Positions 1-9,866 are shown, numbered from the stretch's first letter. The stretch is 64,000 bases of DNA from Granulicella mallensis (GCF_014203225.1 NZ_JACHIO010000014.1:1-64000); one strand, 5' to 3'. Notes: generated by a model not told the origin, from the sequence alone. Numbers and translations: made by a program.

Positions 1-87
1 ACGTGGGTCTGCATGGCGTATCTTCCTCCGGATGGATTATCTGTGCCTCGAGCACGTACCAGGAAGGTACGCCGCTCTTCATACCAT

Positions 88-232
88 CTGAGCGGTACGC
101 GAAGGACCCCCGCATTCTGCACGGTGCCAGCGTGAGCGAATACTGCCTATGCAAGCACCATCGACCGGGCTCTTTGCCCGCCCGGGGCATAGGTGGCAGG
201 CCCAATGCGGGGGTCCTTCGCGTACCGCTCAG
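88..232. repeat. 29-bp perfect inverted repeat (intergenic palindrome)
   Basis: Bases 88-116 are the exact reverse complement of 204-232, separated by 87 bases. The arms contain GCGGTACGCGAAGGACCCCC and its complement. No gene is credible in 1-280; open frames here only cross the palindrome. It lies downstream of the dinG stop and could form a large hairpin at the transcript end. The right arm ends in AGGATGACGA, similar to the GGAATGACAA ends of the palindromes near 34.7 and 41.4 kb, so it may belong to the same repeat class. Confidence 0.75.
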
Positions 233-280
233 GATGACGACGAAAAACAAACAACGGCGAAAAACAAGCAACAACAAAGG

Positions 281-2362
281 CTACAAAGCCTCGAAGAACT
301 TCTCCACCTCACCGATCTCTTCCGTCCGCCGATACGGCGGCAGCGAATCGAGAAAGGTCGCCCCATAGCGCGTCGTGCGGATGCGCGGATCGAGCAGCAT
401 CAGCACCCCGCGGTCCGACAGCGAACGAATCAGCCGCCCAAAACCCTGCTTGAGCGCGATCACCGCCTGCGGAACCTGCAGATCGTTGAAAGCATTGCCG
501 CCGGCAGCGGTAATCGCATCCGTGCGAGCCTTCATGATCGGGTCGCTGGGCACGGCGAATGGCAGCTTGTCGATGATGACGCAGCTCAACTGCTCGCCCT
601 GCACATCGATGCCCTGCCAGAACGACGACGTGCCGAAGAGCACGGCGTTCGGCGTCTCGCGGAACTGCTGCAGCAGCACATGGCGCGGCGCGCTGCCCTG
701 CATCAGCAGCGGATAGGGCAGTTGCGCCAGCAGACGCTCGTGCATCTCGCGCATCTGCGCGTAGCTGGTAAAGAGGCAGAAGGCGCGGCCGCGAGAGATC
801 TCCAGCACGCGGCGGGTCTTCTCCGTGGCCTGGGCGATGAAGTCCGCATGGCGCGGATCAGGCATCGTCGGCGGAAGGTAGAGCAGCGCCTGCTTCGCGT
901 AGTCAAAGTGCGAAGGCACGACTAGCTCTTTAGGGAAGGGAATGCCGAGCCGTTTTTTGAGATGCGCGAAACTCGGCACACCGTCTGCCCCCGCAACCGT
1001 GAGCGTCGCCGAAGTAAGAATGACGCTCGGATAGTGCGTAAAGAGCGTCTCGGCAAGCAACGTGGAGACGTCGATCGGCGTGGCCTGGAGATGCGTGCTG
1101 AAGGCCTGCGGAGGCGGTGCCTGTGAGGGCTCGACGAGGCGCGCATTGCGAGCAGCGTTACGCAGGCCGCTGGTGGCGCGGCGCTCGATCCAGAAGACAG
1201 TGTTGGGGTCTTCGGACTCAAGCAGGAACTTCATATGGTTGCGGATATCCGCGGCCCGTTTGCGCAGGCCCGCGGCCTCTTCCACCTCGCGCAGGCGCTC
1301 CAGCTCGCCTTCGAGCCGCTGCAGCGCGTTCGACGCGCCAAGATAGGCATCGCCGCGCGACTCCAGAAAGTCTGCCCGGTCGATAAACTCCAGCCGCCCC
1401 AGGTGCGAGGGTCCCGCAGGCAGCGAGCCGAAGAAGAGCTTCGACCGCTCGCGGATGGTCTGCGTCGCGCTTTCGATCGCGCTCGTACTCACGCCCTTGG
1501 CGCGCAGCATCGACTCCGTATCGCGAGCCAGCTCATCAAAGCGTGCGTTCGACAGCGCGATGCCGAAGTACTGCGAGGCTACGTCTTCCAGCTCGTGCGC
1601 CTCGTCGAAGATCACCGCCGCGGCCTCGGGCAGAATTCCTGCGTCCGGCGCGCCCGCGGCCTGCTGCTTGATGCTGAGGTCGGCGAAGAACAGATGGTGG
1701 TTGACGATGACGATGTCCGACTCCAGCGCCTTGCGCCGCATTCCGGTGACGAAGCAAGGCTCCCAGTTCGGGCACGACTGCCCGAGGCAGACCTCGCTGC
1801 GCGCATCGAGCTTGTGCCACAGCGGCGACTGCTCGGGCAGGGCGTCGATCTCGGAGCGGTCACCAGTCTCGGTGGTGCGCTCCCACTTCAGGATGTGGTG
1901 GAACTGGTCGATCTCCTCCAGCCCACTGAGGATGGGGTTGTCGCGCAGCGCATAGAGCTTCTGCTTGCAGAGGTAGTTCGCCCGGCCCTTCATGTAGCAG
2001 ACCTTCAAGGGCCCTAGCAGCGATTCGAGGAACGGGATGTCCTTGAAGTAAAGCTGTTCCTGGAGATTTTTTGTCCCGGTCGAGATGATGATGCGCTGCT
2101 TCTGCTCACGGGCCCGCCGCAGCGCGGGCAGCAGGTAGGCGAGCGTCTTTCCGGTCCCCGTCCCGGCCTCGGCGATGAGGTGGCGGCGGTCGGCAAAACA
2201 CTGTTCGATGGTCTTCGCCATCAGGTACTGGCCGGGGCGATGCTCGAAGGCGAGCGAAGACTTCGCCAGCAATCCGCCGGGATGGAAGAAGTCATACAGC
2301 GATGGAAGCTTCTGCTCTGGCGGAGCTTGGTGCATCGCAGGAAGTGGGGTGGCGGACGACAT
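281..2362 (-). CDS. dinG: ATP-dependent DNA helicase, DinG/XPD type
   Basis: 693-residue superfamily 2 helicase of the DinG/XPD Fe-S family, which unwinds DNA with 5'-3' polarity using ATP and acts in repair and R-loop or fork processing. Visible motifs: Walker A AGTGTGKT at about residues 66-73, four cysteines spaced as a 4Fe-4S site (C132, C192, C197, C203), DEAH box at 253-256, and C-terminal motif VI in GRLIRSLSDRG. Length fits the shorter bacterial DinG-like proteins without an exonuclease domain. The ATG start leaves 157 bases to the divergent lipoprotein gene. YoaA-like naming is equally possible because DinG and YoaA cannot be separated by eye. Confidence 0.9.
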   Translation of the reverse strand: MSSATPLPAMHQAPPEQKLPSLYDFFHPGGLLAKSSLAFEHRPGQYLMAKTIEQCFADRRHLIAEAGTGTGKTLAYLLPALRRAREQKQRIIISTGTKNLQEQLYFKDIPFLESLLGPLKVCYMKGRANYLCKQKLYALRDNPILSGLEEIDQFHHILKWERTTETGDRSEIDALPEQSPLWHKLDARSEVCLGQSCPNWEPCFVTGMRRKALESDIVIVNHHLFFADLSIKQQAAGAPDAGILPEAAAVIFDEAHELEDVASQYFGIALSNARFDELARDTESMLRAKGVSTSAIESATQTIRERSKLFFGSLPAGPSHLGRLEFIDRADFLESRGDAYLGASNALQRLEGELERLREVEEAAGLRKRAADIRNHMKFLLESEDPNTVFWIERRATSGLRNAARNARLVEPSQAPPPQAFSTHLQATPIDVSTLLAETLFTHYPSVILTSATLTVAGADGVPSFAHLKKRLGIPFPKELVVPSHFDYAKQALLYLPPTMPDPRHADFIAQATEKTRRVLEISRGRAFCLFTSYAQMREMHERLLAQLPYPLLMQGSAPRHVLLQQFRETPNAVLFGTSSFWQGIDVQGEQLSCVIIDKLPFAVPSDPIMKARTDAITAAGGNAFNDLQVPQAVIALKQGFGRLIRSLSDRGVLMLLDPRIRTTRYGATFLDSLPPYRRTEEIGEVEKFFEAL

Positions 2363-2519
2363 CGGCTAGGTTGATGATAATCGCCGTTTCTTCGCCAGCC
2401 TCCACGACCCTCCAAAAGACAAACGCAAAATCTTCACAACACTTCACCGAACCGGGGGTTACTGAGGCTAGAGCCGCTGTTTGTAAGAGTTTCCTCGACG
2501 TTGCGGCCGGGAGCACGAA

Positions 2520-4673
2520 ATGACAGTGCGCAAGGCATGGCTTGTATTTATTGGCCTGAGCTCAATCCTTGGATTGGCTGGCTGTGGCGGTTCGAAGAAT
2601 CTTTCATCCCTTTCGACCGGTTCAAAACCTACTGCTGTCCTGTTCGTTTCGCCTCCGCCCAAGTCCCTGGCCGTGAATGCCTCGGCAACGCTATTAGCGG
2701 CAGCGACCTATCCGATCCCCTCCCAAGGTGGAAACAGTCAGGTCACATGGGTGATGACCTGCGGCAGCCCTGGCGCGTGCGGCTCCTTTGGCCCCAGTGA
2801 TGAGGGCGGCGCAATCACCTACACAGCCCCAGCCGCCATTCCGGCCGGAGGAACAGTCACGGTGACCGCCACCGCTGTAGCCGACACTACGAAGTCGACT
2901 TCGGCCACCATCACCATCGTCGCTCCCATTCCGATCTCTGTTGCCTTCTACGCACCGCCTCCGGCCTCGCTCCAGGTCAACGCTGCCTTCCCTATGAGTG
3001 CGTCCATCAACAACGATGTCTCCGCAAATCCCCAGGTGAAGTGGACGGTAACCTGCGGCGCCGCAGCCTGTGGTTCGTTCAGCTCCGCCACCACGGGTAA
3101 TGAGTCCCAGAACACCTATACTGCTCCCGCTGCAATCCCTCCCGGCGGCAACGTCACCGTGACCGTCACCTCTGTGACCGACCCCACCAGGTCGGCCTCC
3201 ACCAGCATCGTCATCACTGCTGCCGCGCCAACTTTGGCCAATGGCACCTATGTGTTCCAGATCTCGGGGCCGACAGGCGGCCAATCCAGCTTCATGACCG
3301 GCGTCTTCGTGGCCAACAACGGCGTGGTCACCGGAGGGGAACAGGACTGGACTTACTACTTCAACGACGATGACAGTATTTACCCCTATTCCTCTTTCCA
3401 GAAGATCACCGGCGGCAGCTATGCCACCACTCCCGATGGCAATCTTCAAGTCACGCTCCAAATCGCTTCAGGTGGGCCTGAAACGTTCACCGGCACTCTC
3501 GCTACGGGGGCCCATGGATTCGTTGCAGCCATCGATGGCTCTCCCGCCAGCGGCACACTCGACCTGCAAACCAGCACTGCAGCTCCTGCGGGCGGCTATG
3601 CCGTCTCCCTGTCCGGCGGCGATGAATCCTCCGAGGCCGTCTGGATCGGCGGCATTCTCAATATCGACAGCACCGGGGGAATCTCCGGCGCTGGCAGCGT
3701 TCTCGACGTCATCAATAGCCAGACAAACACAGCCAACACGCAGTCTTTAGGCGCAAGCACAGTCTCTGCGCCCGATGCGAATGGCCGGGTGCAGATCCAC
3801 CTGATTCCCACCGGTTCATCGTTACCTTCGCTCTATCTGGCGGGTTACCCCATCGACGCCACCCATATGCGGCTCGCCGAAATGGCGGGCTCGGACAATA
3901 GCAACATCCCCGCCCAGTGGGTTCTTGGCGGTACGGCTCTCGGTCAGGGTGCCGGCACCGGACACTTCAGCGTCTCTTCAATCGGAGGCTCCAGCTATGT
4001 CTTTGGCGCACAGGGCACCAACCCGGCAGGGCCGCTCCAGATGGCTGGTGTGATCACCCTCAAGGCAGACGGCACGCTGACCGGCACCTTCAACAAGAGC
4101 GATTACAACGGAGACCCGGCAACGATCCCCATCCCGGTAACCGGCAACTACACCGTCGATCCCACCGGACGGGTCACCCTCTCCAGCCTGGTCGAAGGAT
4201 CGTCCTCCGAGGATTCCCTCCATCTTTACCTGACGGGAGACGGCAACGGGCTCCTGCTCTCCAACGACTTCAGCGATATCTTCACCGGGCAGGTATTTCA
4301 GCAGCAAACCGCCGCCTTTAGCGCGGCGTCCTTCAGCGGAAACTATGGATTGAACGCGACCGTGCTTTCTCCCCTTAGCACCCAAATACAGGCAGGAGCG
4401 GTCACGGGGCCCCTTACGTCGAATGCGGGCAACTTCACCGATACCCTGGCGGGATATGCGGATGCAGGAGGGAGCACGGCGGACTTCGCACTCTCTGGCA
4501 GCTTCACGTCCAACACCAACGGGGTCTTTGCAGGAATGCTGGCTGGATTCGATCCGACTGACCGTACAAGGGCAGGCGAGTTCACCCTCTATCTCGTGGA
4601 CAGCACGCAGGCGGTTCTGATCGGAACCGATGGCACGCAGTTGGTGCTTGGACATCTGCAGAGTCTGCAGTAG
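2520..4673 (+). CDS. Secreted lipoprotein with two Ig-like repeats
   Basis: 717-residue predicted lipoprotein. The N-terminus is a type II signal peptide with lipobox LAGC (Cys near residue 22), so it should be lipid-anchored after export. Residues about 40-130 and 140-235 are two similar Ig-like units, each starting with a PPP(K/A)SL motif, carrying a close Cys pair (CGSPGACGSF and CGAAACGSF) and ending in a YTAPAAIP...TVT pattern. The remaining ~480 residues are Gly/Thr/Ser-rich beta sequence with repeated 'NGTYVFQISG', 'GSSYVF' and 'GNYGLN' starts, suggesting three or more related beta domains. Such proteins are common in Acidobacteria and have no known function. SD GGGAG six bases before the ATG. 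Confidence 0.8.
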   Translation: MTVRKAWLVFIGLSSILGLAGCGGSKNLSSLSTGSKPTAVLFVSPPPKSLAVNASATLLAAATYPIPSQGGNSQVTWVMTCGSPGACGSFGPSDEGGAITYTAPAAIPAGGTVTVTATAVADTTKSTSATITIVAPIPISVAFYAPPPASLQVNAAFPMSASINNDVSANPQVKWTVTCGAAACGSFSSATTGNESQNTYTAPAAIPPGGNVTVTVTSVTDPTRSASTSIVITAAAPTLANGTYVFQISGPTGGQSSFMTGVFVANNGVVTGGEQDWTYYFNDDDSIYPYSSFQKITGGSYATTPDGNLQVTLQIASGGPETFTGTLATGAHGFVAAIDGSPASGTLDLQTSTAAPAGGYAVSLSGGDESSEAVWIGGILNIDSTGGISGAGSVLDVINSQTNTANTQSLGASTVSAPDANGRVQIHLIPTGSSLPSLYLAGYPIDATHMRLAEMAGSDNSNIPAQWVLGGTALGQGAGTGHFSVSSIGGSSYVFGAQGTNPAGPLQMAGVITLKADGTLTGTFNKSDYNGDPATIPIPVTGNYTVDPTGRVTLSSLVEGSSSEDSLHLYLTGDGNGLLLSNDFSDIFTGQVFQQQTAAFSAASFSGNYGLNATVLSPLSTQIQAGAVTGPLTSNAGNFTDTLAGYADAGGSTADFALSGSFTSNTNGVFAGMLAGFDPTDRTRAGEFTLYLVDSTQAVLIGTDGTQLVLGHLQSLQ

Positions 4674-5137
4674 GATCGGCAGTTTCGGCCCCTCCACAGA
4701 GACCGTCATCCTGTAGAGGGACATGAACAAAACGGAACCTGCTTTACGTGACGCCTCTAATGAGTCGGGCCTTCAGCCCTCATCCTCTTCCCTCCACCTC
4801 TCTTGGTGGCTTCGCCCCAGGCTGGTATGAGCTGCGCCTTTGGCGCTGGATTATCGTGTGATCACCCGGAGGGTGCGCGTTCCCTGACGCTAAAGCGTCA
4901 GGGAACGCGCTTCGCGCTGTGGGAACAGACCATCATCATTCGACGAATGAAAAACTCAACACATTGACAGCAAATTTTATCCAGAGGAACCTGAGATCGA
5001 ACGTCACCTTTCATATTCACATTCAGCTCAGGGAACTTTAAGAAGCTTTCCAGCGTAGAGACCCAGATACACTGCAGGTCTTCGGCCGTGCTGCGCTCAT
5101 TGCAGCCTGCCCGTTATGCCGCAGGTGATGGGGTCAC
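4674..5137. repeat. Intergenic region with 17-bp hairpin and dispersed repeat copy
   Basis: No gene seen. Bases 4875-4891 pair perfectly with 4894-4910 (GCGCGTTCCCTGACGCT, two-base loop), a very stable hairpin that could terminate the upstream lipoprotein transcript. From about 4882 to 4963 the sequence (hairpin, CGCTTCGCGCTGTG, ACCATCAT, TTCGACGAA) is shared, with substitutions, with about 31535-31615 upstream of the beta-glucosidase gene. The final ~175 bases before the TonB receptor are less GC-rich and should hold its promoter, but no -35/-10 pair is convincing. Confidence 0.7.
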
Positions 5138-7858
5138 ATGAAGAAATTGTTTTTCGCCGCGAGCTTTGCGGCGCTTGCGTTCTCGCACGCCTTTGCGGAA
5201 ACTGTCTGCCACGGAACGACTCTCACCGGTATCGTGCGCGACAGCACGCTTGCGCTCATTCCCGGCGCGATGATTACGCTGGACGGTAACCAGAATGCTG
5301 AGAGTGGCTCCGACGGCAGCTTTCGCTTTACCTGCATCGGCGATGGTTCGCATCGTCTGTCCGTAAGAGTGGAAGGCTTTGAGAAGCGTGACCTCACGCT
5401 CACCACCCCCCACGCGGCGCTGGTGGCATTCGAGTTGAAACCGGAAGCGGTTGAGAGCGAGGTCGATGTCGTCGCAGACGCCGGTCCCGGGGTCAGCGCC
5501 GCGTCCAGCGGCCCCTCGCAGACCCTCTCCGGCAAGCGGCTGCAATCTCTCGCTGACGACCCTGACGACCTTCTGCGCGAGTTGCAGCAGATGGCCGCGA
5601 CCGCCGGAGGCAGCCCGGCCAACGCCACCATCAGCATCGACGGCTTCCAGGGTGGCGGCGACGGCAACACCACCCTTCCGCCCAAGAGCTCCATCGCCTA
5701 CATCAAGGTCAACCCCGACCTCTTCTCCGCGGAGTATCGCCAGCCGCCGTTTGGCGGTGGCCACATCGAGGTCTACACCAAGCCCGGCCTGAGCGCCTAT
5801 CACGGAGCGCTCTTCGCCACCAACGGCAGCCCCTGGATGAACGCTCGGGATCCGTTTTCAACGAGCAAGGCCTCGATCGGCAAGCAGCGCTACGGCTTCG
5901 AGTTCACCGGCCCCCTTCGCAAAAAGGGCAGCGACTTCAGCATGACGCTCGAGCACCGCAGCATCGACAACTTTGCCGTGGTGAATGCCATCACCGTCGA
6001 TGGCGCAGGCAATCAGTCCAACATCGTTCAGAACGTCGCCACACCGCAGCGCCTCTGGATCGGCACCGCGCGCACGGACTGGCAGCTTGGTCCCAGGAAC
6101 ACCTTCATCGTCACCTTCAACGCCTATTTGAATCATCTCGAGAATGTCGGCGTCGGAGGCACCTCGCTCGCCGAGACCGGCTATGACCAGGAGAAGTACG
6201 ACCATACCCTGCGCTTTACAGACGTCACCACCGTCTCCCCCAAACTGATGCACGAGGCGCGCCTGGGTATCGAGTGGGATGGCAATAACGACGCCCCGAA
6301 CTCTACCGCTCCGCAGGTGCAGGTAGCCGGCGCCTTCACCGGCGGAGGTTCAACCGCCGGTGCCGTGCGCGACCATGAACTCGATATCGAAGGCGACGAC
6401 GACGTCATCCTCACCACCACCAATCACCTGATGAAGTTCGGCTTCCAGGCGGAGATCCTCGACGAACACCTGCGCCTCACCACGAACTTCAATGGAAGCT
6501 ACACCTTCGGCGGCGGCACCGTTCCGGGCCAGGCTATAGCGCTCACCGGCCTCCAGCAGTACGTGCTGGCGCTGAACGGGCAGCCCAACGGCTCGCCCAC
6601 CGACTACTCCAACGTGGCCGGCAACCCCGAGGTCGATCTCGTCCAGACCCGCTTTGCGCCCTTCTTCCAGGACGACTGGAAGGTCCGGCCCAACCTGCAT
6701 ATCGCCTACGGCGTGCGCTACTTCACCCAGACCGACCCCAAGGTCGTCGACAGCCTCACACCGCGCCTCGGCGTCGCGTGGTCTCCGGACAAGAAGGCCA
6801 CCTGGACTATCCACAGCCACGCCGGTCTCTTCGCCGGCCGCTTCTTCGCCCACACCTATGCCGAGGTGCTGCGCATGGACGGCGTCCAGCGCGTCACCAG
6901 CACGATCTACAACCCCATCTGCACCGGTGTCTTCGACCCGGCTACCTGCAATCCCTTCAACGGCTCCACGCCCATCCACTCCATCCGCACCATCGCTCCC
7001 AACTTCCCCAACCTCTTCTACGGCATTGAAAATCTCGGCTTCACGCACACGCTGCCCCATGGCTGGAATCTCTCCGGCGACTACTACATCGCGCAGATGT
7101 GGCACGATACGCGGACGGAGAACATCAATTCTCCGATGAACAACTCGCCCACCGGCCCGCGCCCCGGCACACCCAACCTGAACGTCCTGCAGATGCAGGC
7201 CAGCGGCCGCGGCTATGGCAACGTCGAGTTTGCAGGCCTGGAGCAGCACTCACTCAAGCACGTGCAATTGTTCATGGGCGCGGTCCGTGTGCAGATCATC
7301 GACGACACCGACGACACCGAATTCACCACCCCGCAGACCACCGGCTCGAACGCCGGGGAGTATGCCCGCCGCACCGGCAACGGTCTCTGGAACGTCTTCG
7401 GCAACGCCACCTTCTCCCTGCCGGAGAAGATCCAGCTCAGCGGCAACTTCAACGCCTCCGGCGATGCGCCGTACAACATCACCACGGGCTTCGACAACAA
7501 CGGCGACGGCGACTTCAACGACCGTCCGCAGTATGCGGCACCGGGAACGCCGGGCGCGATCTCCACCCCCTATGGCCTGCTGGTGGCCTCGGGCGGCACG
7601 GGGGTCTTCCCGCGCAACAAGGGCACGATGCCCTGGACGTTCTATCTCGACTCCAATATTCAGCGCACCTTTACCCTCACCCGCAACCCCAAGGCCGAGC
7701 ATCAGCAGACCCTGCAGGTGAACATCCGTTCGTCCAACCTGCTGAACCATACCAACGTCACGCAGGTGGGCGGTGTGCTGGGTTCTCCGCTCTTCGGAGT
7801 GCCCTACGCCGCCGACAATGGCCGCCGCGTTGAAGGTGGAGTGCGGTATAGCTTCTGA
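5138..7858 (+). CDS. TonB-dependent receptor with carboxypeptidase-regulatory-like domain
   Basis: 906-residue outer-membrane protein. Sec signal peptide at 1-20 (cleavage near AFA|ET), CarboxypepD-reg-like beta sandwich at about 27-105 (GIVRDSTLALIPGAMITL...GSFRF), a plug-like segment at about 125-210, then a long beta barrel with alternating aromatic strands. GFDNNGDGDFNDRP near residue 790 is the extracellular loop signature of Oar-like receptors, and the C-terminus ends in Phe (GGVRYSF), the usual BAM recognition signal. Acidobacterial relatives often run 1000-1200 residues, so this is a compact member. The family imports polymers or chelates with ExbBD-TonB; the ligand cannot be told. 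Confidence 0.88.
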   Translation: MKKLFFAASFAALAFSHAFAETVCHGTTLTGIVRDSTLALIPGAMITLDGNQNAESGSDGSFRFTCIGDGSHRLSVRVEGFEKRDLTLTTPHAALVAFELKPEAVESEVDVVADAGPGVSAASSGPSQTLSGKRLQSLADDPDDLLRELQQMAATAGGSPANATISIDGFQGGGDGNTTLPPKSSIAYIKVNPDLFSAEYRQPPFGGGHIEVYTKPGLSAYHGALFATNGSPWMNARDPFSTSKASIGKQRYGFEFTGPLRKKGSDFSMTLEHRSIDNFAVVNAITVDGAGNQSNIVQNVATPQRLWIGTARTDWQLGPRNTFIVTFNAYLNHLENVGVGGTSLAETGYDQEKYDHTLRFTDVTTVSPKLMHEARLGIEWDGNNDAPNSTAPQVQVAGAFTGGGSTAGAVRDHELDIEGDDDVILTTTNHLMKFGFQAEILDEHLRLTTNFNGSYTFGGGTVPGQAIALTGLQQYVLALNGQPNGSPTDYSNVAGNPEVDLVQTRFAPFFQDDWKVRPNLHIAYGVRYFTQTDPKVVDSLTPRLGVAWSPDKKATWTIHSHAGLFAGRFFAHTYAEVLRMDGVQRVTSTIYNPICTGVFDPATCNPFNGSTPIHSIRTIAPNFPNLFYGIENLGFTHTLPHGWNLSGDYYIAQMWHDTRTENINSPMNNSPTGPRPGTPNLNVLQMQASGRGYGNVEFAGLEQHSLKHVQLFMGAVRVQIIDDTDDTEFTTPQTTGSNAGEYARRTGNGLWNVFGNATFSLPEKIQLSGNFNASGDAPYNITTGFDNNGDGDFNDRPQYAAPGTPGAISTPYGLLVASGGTGVFPRNKGTMPWTFYLDSNIQRTFTLTRNPKAEHQQTLQVNIRSSNLLNHTNVTQVGGVLGSPLFGVPYAADNGRRVEGGVRYSF

Positions 7859-7949
7859 CGCACCTGTGAGCTTTTGACGCACCGATGAGCTTCTGGCGCA
7901 CCAATGCGTTTAGATCGCCCGCCCAGCGTTATGGCATGTGAAATACCAC

Positions 7950-8129
7950 GGGTACAAGCCCCAAAGGGGCGGCATATCCCAGCCCAGGGTGGAGGTATCC
8001 GCAGCGAGCGTTTTTTGCTCGCCGTGCCGCCTCCACCCTTGACGCAGAGCGCGATGCGAATGTTTGTGGCGCGCTTTGCGTCACCACCCTGGGCTGGGAT
8101 ATGCCGCCCCTTCGGGGCTTGGACCCGTG
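7950..8129. repeat. Palindromic repeat, copy A of a 104-bp direct repeat
   Basis: Bases 8026-8129 are identical to 9763-9866 (104 bases, same orientation), 1.74 kb apart on either side of the DinB-methyltransferase gene. The 3' part (CTGGGCTGGGATATGCCGCC...GGACCCGTG) is the approximate reverse complement of the start of this block near 7950-8000, so copy A is itself palindromic. No gene is supported in 7859-8133. Confidence 0.85.
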
Positions 8130-8133
8130 ACCG

Positions 8134-9573
8134 TCAGCGCCAGGCGCACACAATGTTTGCCGAACGACCACGAAGGCTGAACCCGTCAGAGCGATTGGAA
8201 AAATAGCGCTCGTTCAACATCGGTGCATCAAAATCCTCAATGAGTTGAAACGCGCTGAGTTCTTGGCGAATCTCTGAGGGAGTGAAGAATAATCTGAAGG
8301 GTTCCCCGATACTTTCAACCCGCGATGCGAGCTCGTCCCGGGCATACAGCTCGGCCGACGGCAACGCGTGACGAGGCAAAGCGTAATCAAAAACAACCCC
8401 ACTTCCATTGCGAAATGAGGCGATGAAGGCGAGGGTACTCCGAAAGGCAGGGCGTGTGAGGTAGATGACAACTCCAAGCCAGGCAAAGATCGTTGGAGCA
8501 CTCAGATCGAGGCCGCTTTCTTCCAGTTGAACCGATACCTGCTGTCGTTCAAAATCGACAGGGACATAACGGAGTGTTGAAGGTTCCCTCAATCCGCTTG
8601 ATGCCACAAGGTTGCGCTTCCACTGTTGTGTTGCAGGATGGTCCACCTCAAACACCCTCAGATTCTGATGGGGATTGCGGTGAGCAAAGGTGTCGAGACC
8701 GGCTCCAAGCAAGACATATTGTTTGACGCCTCTACTTACAGCCTCGGCCAGCTTATCCTCGGCAAGACGATTGCGGGCGACAAGCAAGGCCCGCATTGCA
8801 ATGGAAGACTCCTCGCCTATTGATTCAGCAGCAGCCTCAAGAGCGGCACGGTAGACCTCTCCGAGTATGGGAACTGCGATGGGATCATTCAGAACGAGCG
8901 GAGAAGAATCGTGAACCTGATGTGAAGCTCGCCTGATCGCAACGCCGAGAGCTGTTCGAGACGCTTTCCCAGCTACGATGGAGTCTTCTCGCACATCCTG
9001 ATTCGGGACGACATTGCGGCTGGGAAGTTGTTTGATAAGAAGATCAATCTGGCCGATGTGATGAGATTCATGCTCACAAACGTGAAACCACTTGCAAAAA
9101 TTGTTCGTCGGCCCCCAACCCCACTTGAGATCGACGGCCATGAACCACTCATCATCCCGTCTCCGAAACTCAGAGAGCGTATGTTCACGCGTCTCCGTCA
9201 GGGCAGATAAATAGAACGAGAGGTCGTTGCCTCTGATCCAATTCCGCCCTAAATCGCCGAGCTTCATGGCCGGTTCCCAACGATTCACAACCTCCTCTGG
9301 ATATCTTGCCCACGGCAGACCATCGAAGGTATTGAGGCCGTAATAGACATCGCTGGCAGCCAAATGGAGAAGCAGCGTTCCTATTGAGTTCGAACGTTCG
9401 TCCGGCAGCCAATCGAGGTCTTCCTGAGACAAATTCTTTAGGCGGGACAGTACTTTGTGGCGCATCCAGTTGAGCTGAGAGACAAAGATGCCAATCTGAG
9501 GGCTAAAACCCTCACGAGGACCGAATACGGATAGCGGTTCACCTAACGGAGCAGGTTCTGAAACCTTCGTCAT
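8134..9573 (-). CDS. Fusion protein: DinB-like domain plus SAM-dependent methyltransferase
   Basis: Start chosen at the ATG encoding MTKVSEP (480 residues); an in-frame ATG at 9606 with a better GGAAG ribosome site would add 11 residues. Residues about 1-190 are a DinB/DUF664-type four-helix bundle with a HESHHIGQ helix that should carry metal-ligand histidines. Residues about 200-480 resemble class I methyltransferases of the TIGR00027/leucine carboxyl methyltransferase group: DPIAVPILG entry helix, SAM loop LLGAGLDTFAHR near residue 288, then EVDHPATQ. Both parts are near full domain length and joined in one frame, so this looks like a genuine fusion. Substrate unknown. The gene stands alone between copies of a direct repeat. 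Confidence 0.8.
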   Translation of the reverse strand: MTKVSEPAPLGEPLSVFGPREGFSPQIGIFVSQLNWMRHKVLSRLKNLSQEDLDWLPDERSNSIGTLLLHLAASDVYYGLNTFDGLPWARYPEEVVNRWEPAMKLGDLGRNWIRGNDLSFYLSALTETREHTLSEFRRRDDEWFMAVDLKWGWGPTNNFCKWFHVCEHESHHIGQIDLLIKQLPSRNVVPNQDVREDSIVAGKASRTALGVAIRRASHQVHDSSPLVLNDPIAVPILGEVYRAALEAAAESIGEESSIAMRALLVARNRLAEDKLAEAVSRGVKQYVLLGAGLDTFAHRNPHQNLRVFEVDHPATQQWKRNLVASSGLREPSTLRYVPVDFERQQVSVQLEESGLDLSAPTIFAWLGVVIYLTRPAFRSTLAFIASFRNGSGVVFDYALPRHALPSAELYARDELASRVESIGEPFRLFFTPSEIRQELSAFQLIEDFDAPMLNERYFSNRSDGFSLRGRSANIVCAWR

Positions 9574-9643
9574 TCTGAAACAATCCTCAACACAAGAGTG
9601 AAGCATTCGAACACTTCCGATCAAGGCAAGTGGTAAAGGAAAT

Positions 9644-9701
9644 AGAGCCCTGAAGGGGCGACCTATTGTGGCTGCACGATAGGTCGCCCCTTCAGGGCTC
9701 T
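9644..9701. repeat. 23-bp perfect hairpin
   Basis: Bases 9644-9666 are the exact reverse complement of 9679-9701 (AGAGCCCTGAAGGGGCGACC core, 12-base loop), followed by CTCTTTTCT. It lies just upstream of the DinB-methyltransferase start on the minus strand, so it is in the 5' leader or promoter of that gene. The same core GAGCCCTGAAGGGGCGACCT recurs at 58996, so it is a dispersed element. Confidence 0.75.
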
Positions 9702-9762
9702 CTCTTTTCTGGGTCCGGTAACCCAGGGTTCCGGCGGCACGGCGAGCAAAGAACGCTCGCCA

Positions 9763-9866
9763 GCCGCCTCCACCCTTGACGCAGAGCGCGATGCGAATGT
9801 TTGTGGCGCGCTTTGCGTCACCACCCTGGGCTGGGATATGCCGCCCCTTCGGGGCTTGGACCCGTG
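9763..9866. repeat. 104-bp direct repeat, copy B
   Basis: Identical to 8026-8129 in the same orientation. The interval 9607-10056 otherwise holds only the hairpin at 9644-9701 and the der promoter; no separate gene is seen. Recombination between the copies would delete the DinB-methyltransferase gene cleanly. Confidence 0.85.

Noticed and set aside
149-925. Long open frame opposite the dinG gene
   Set aside because: It is antisense to dinG, Arg/His-rich with no family features: a shadow produced by GC-rich third positions.
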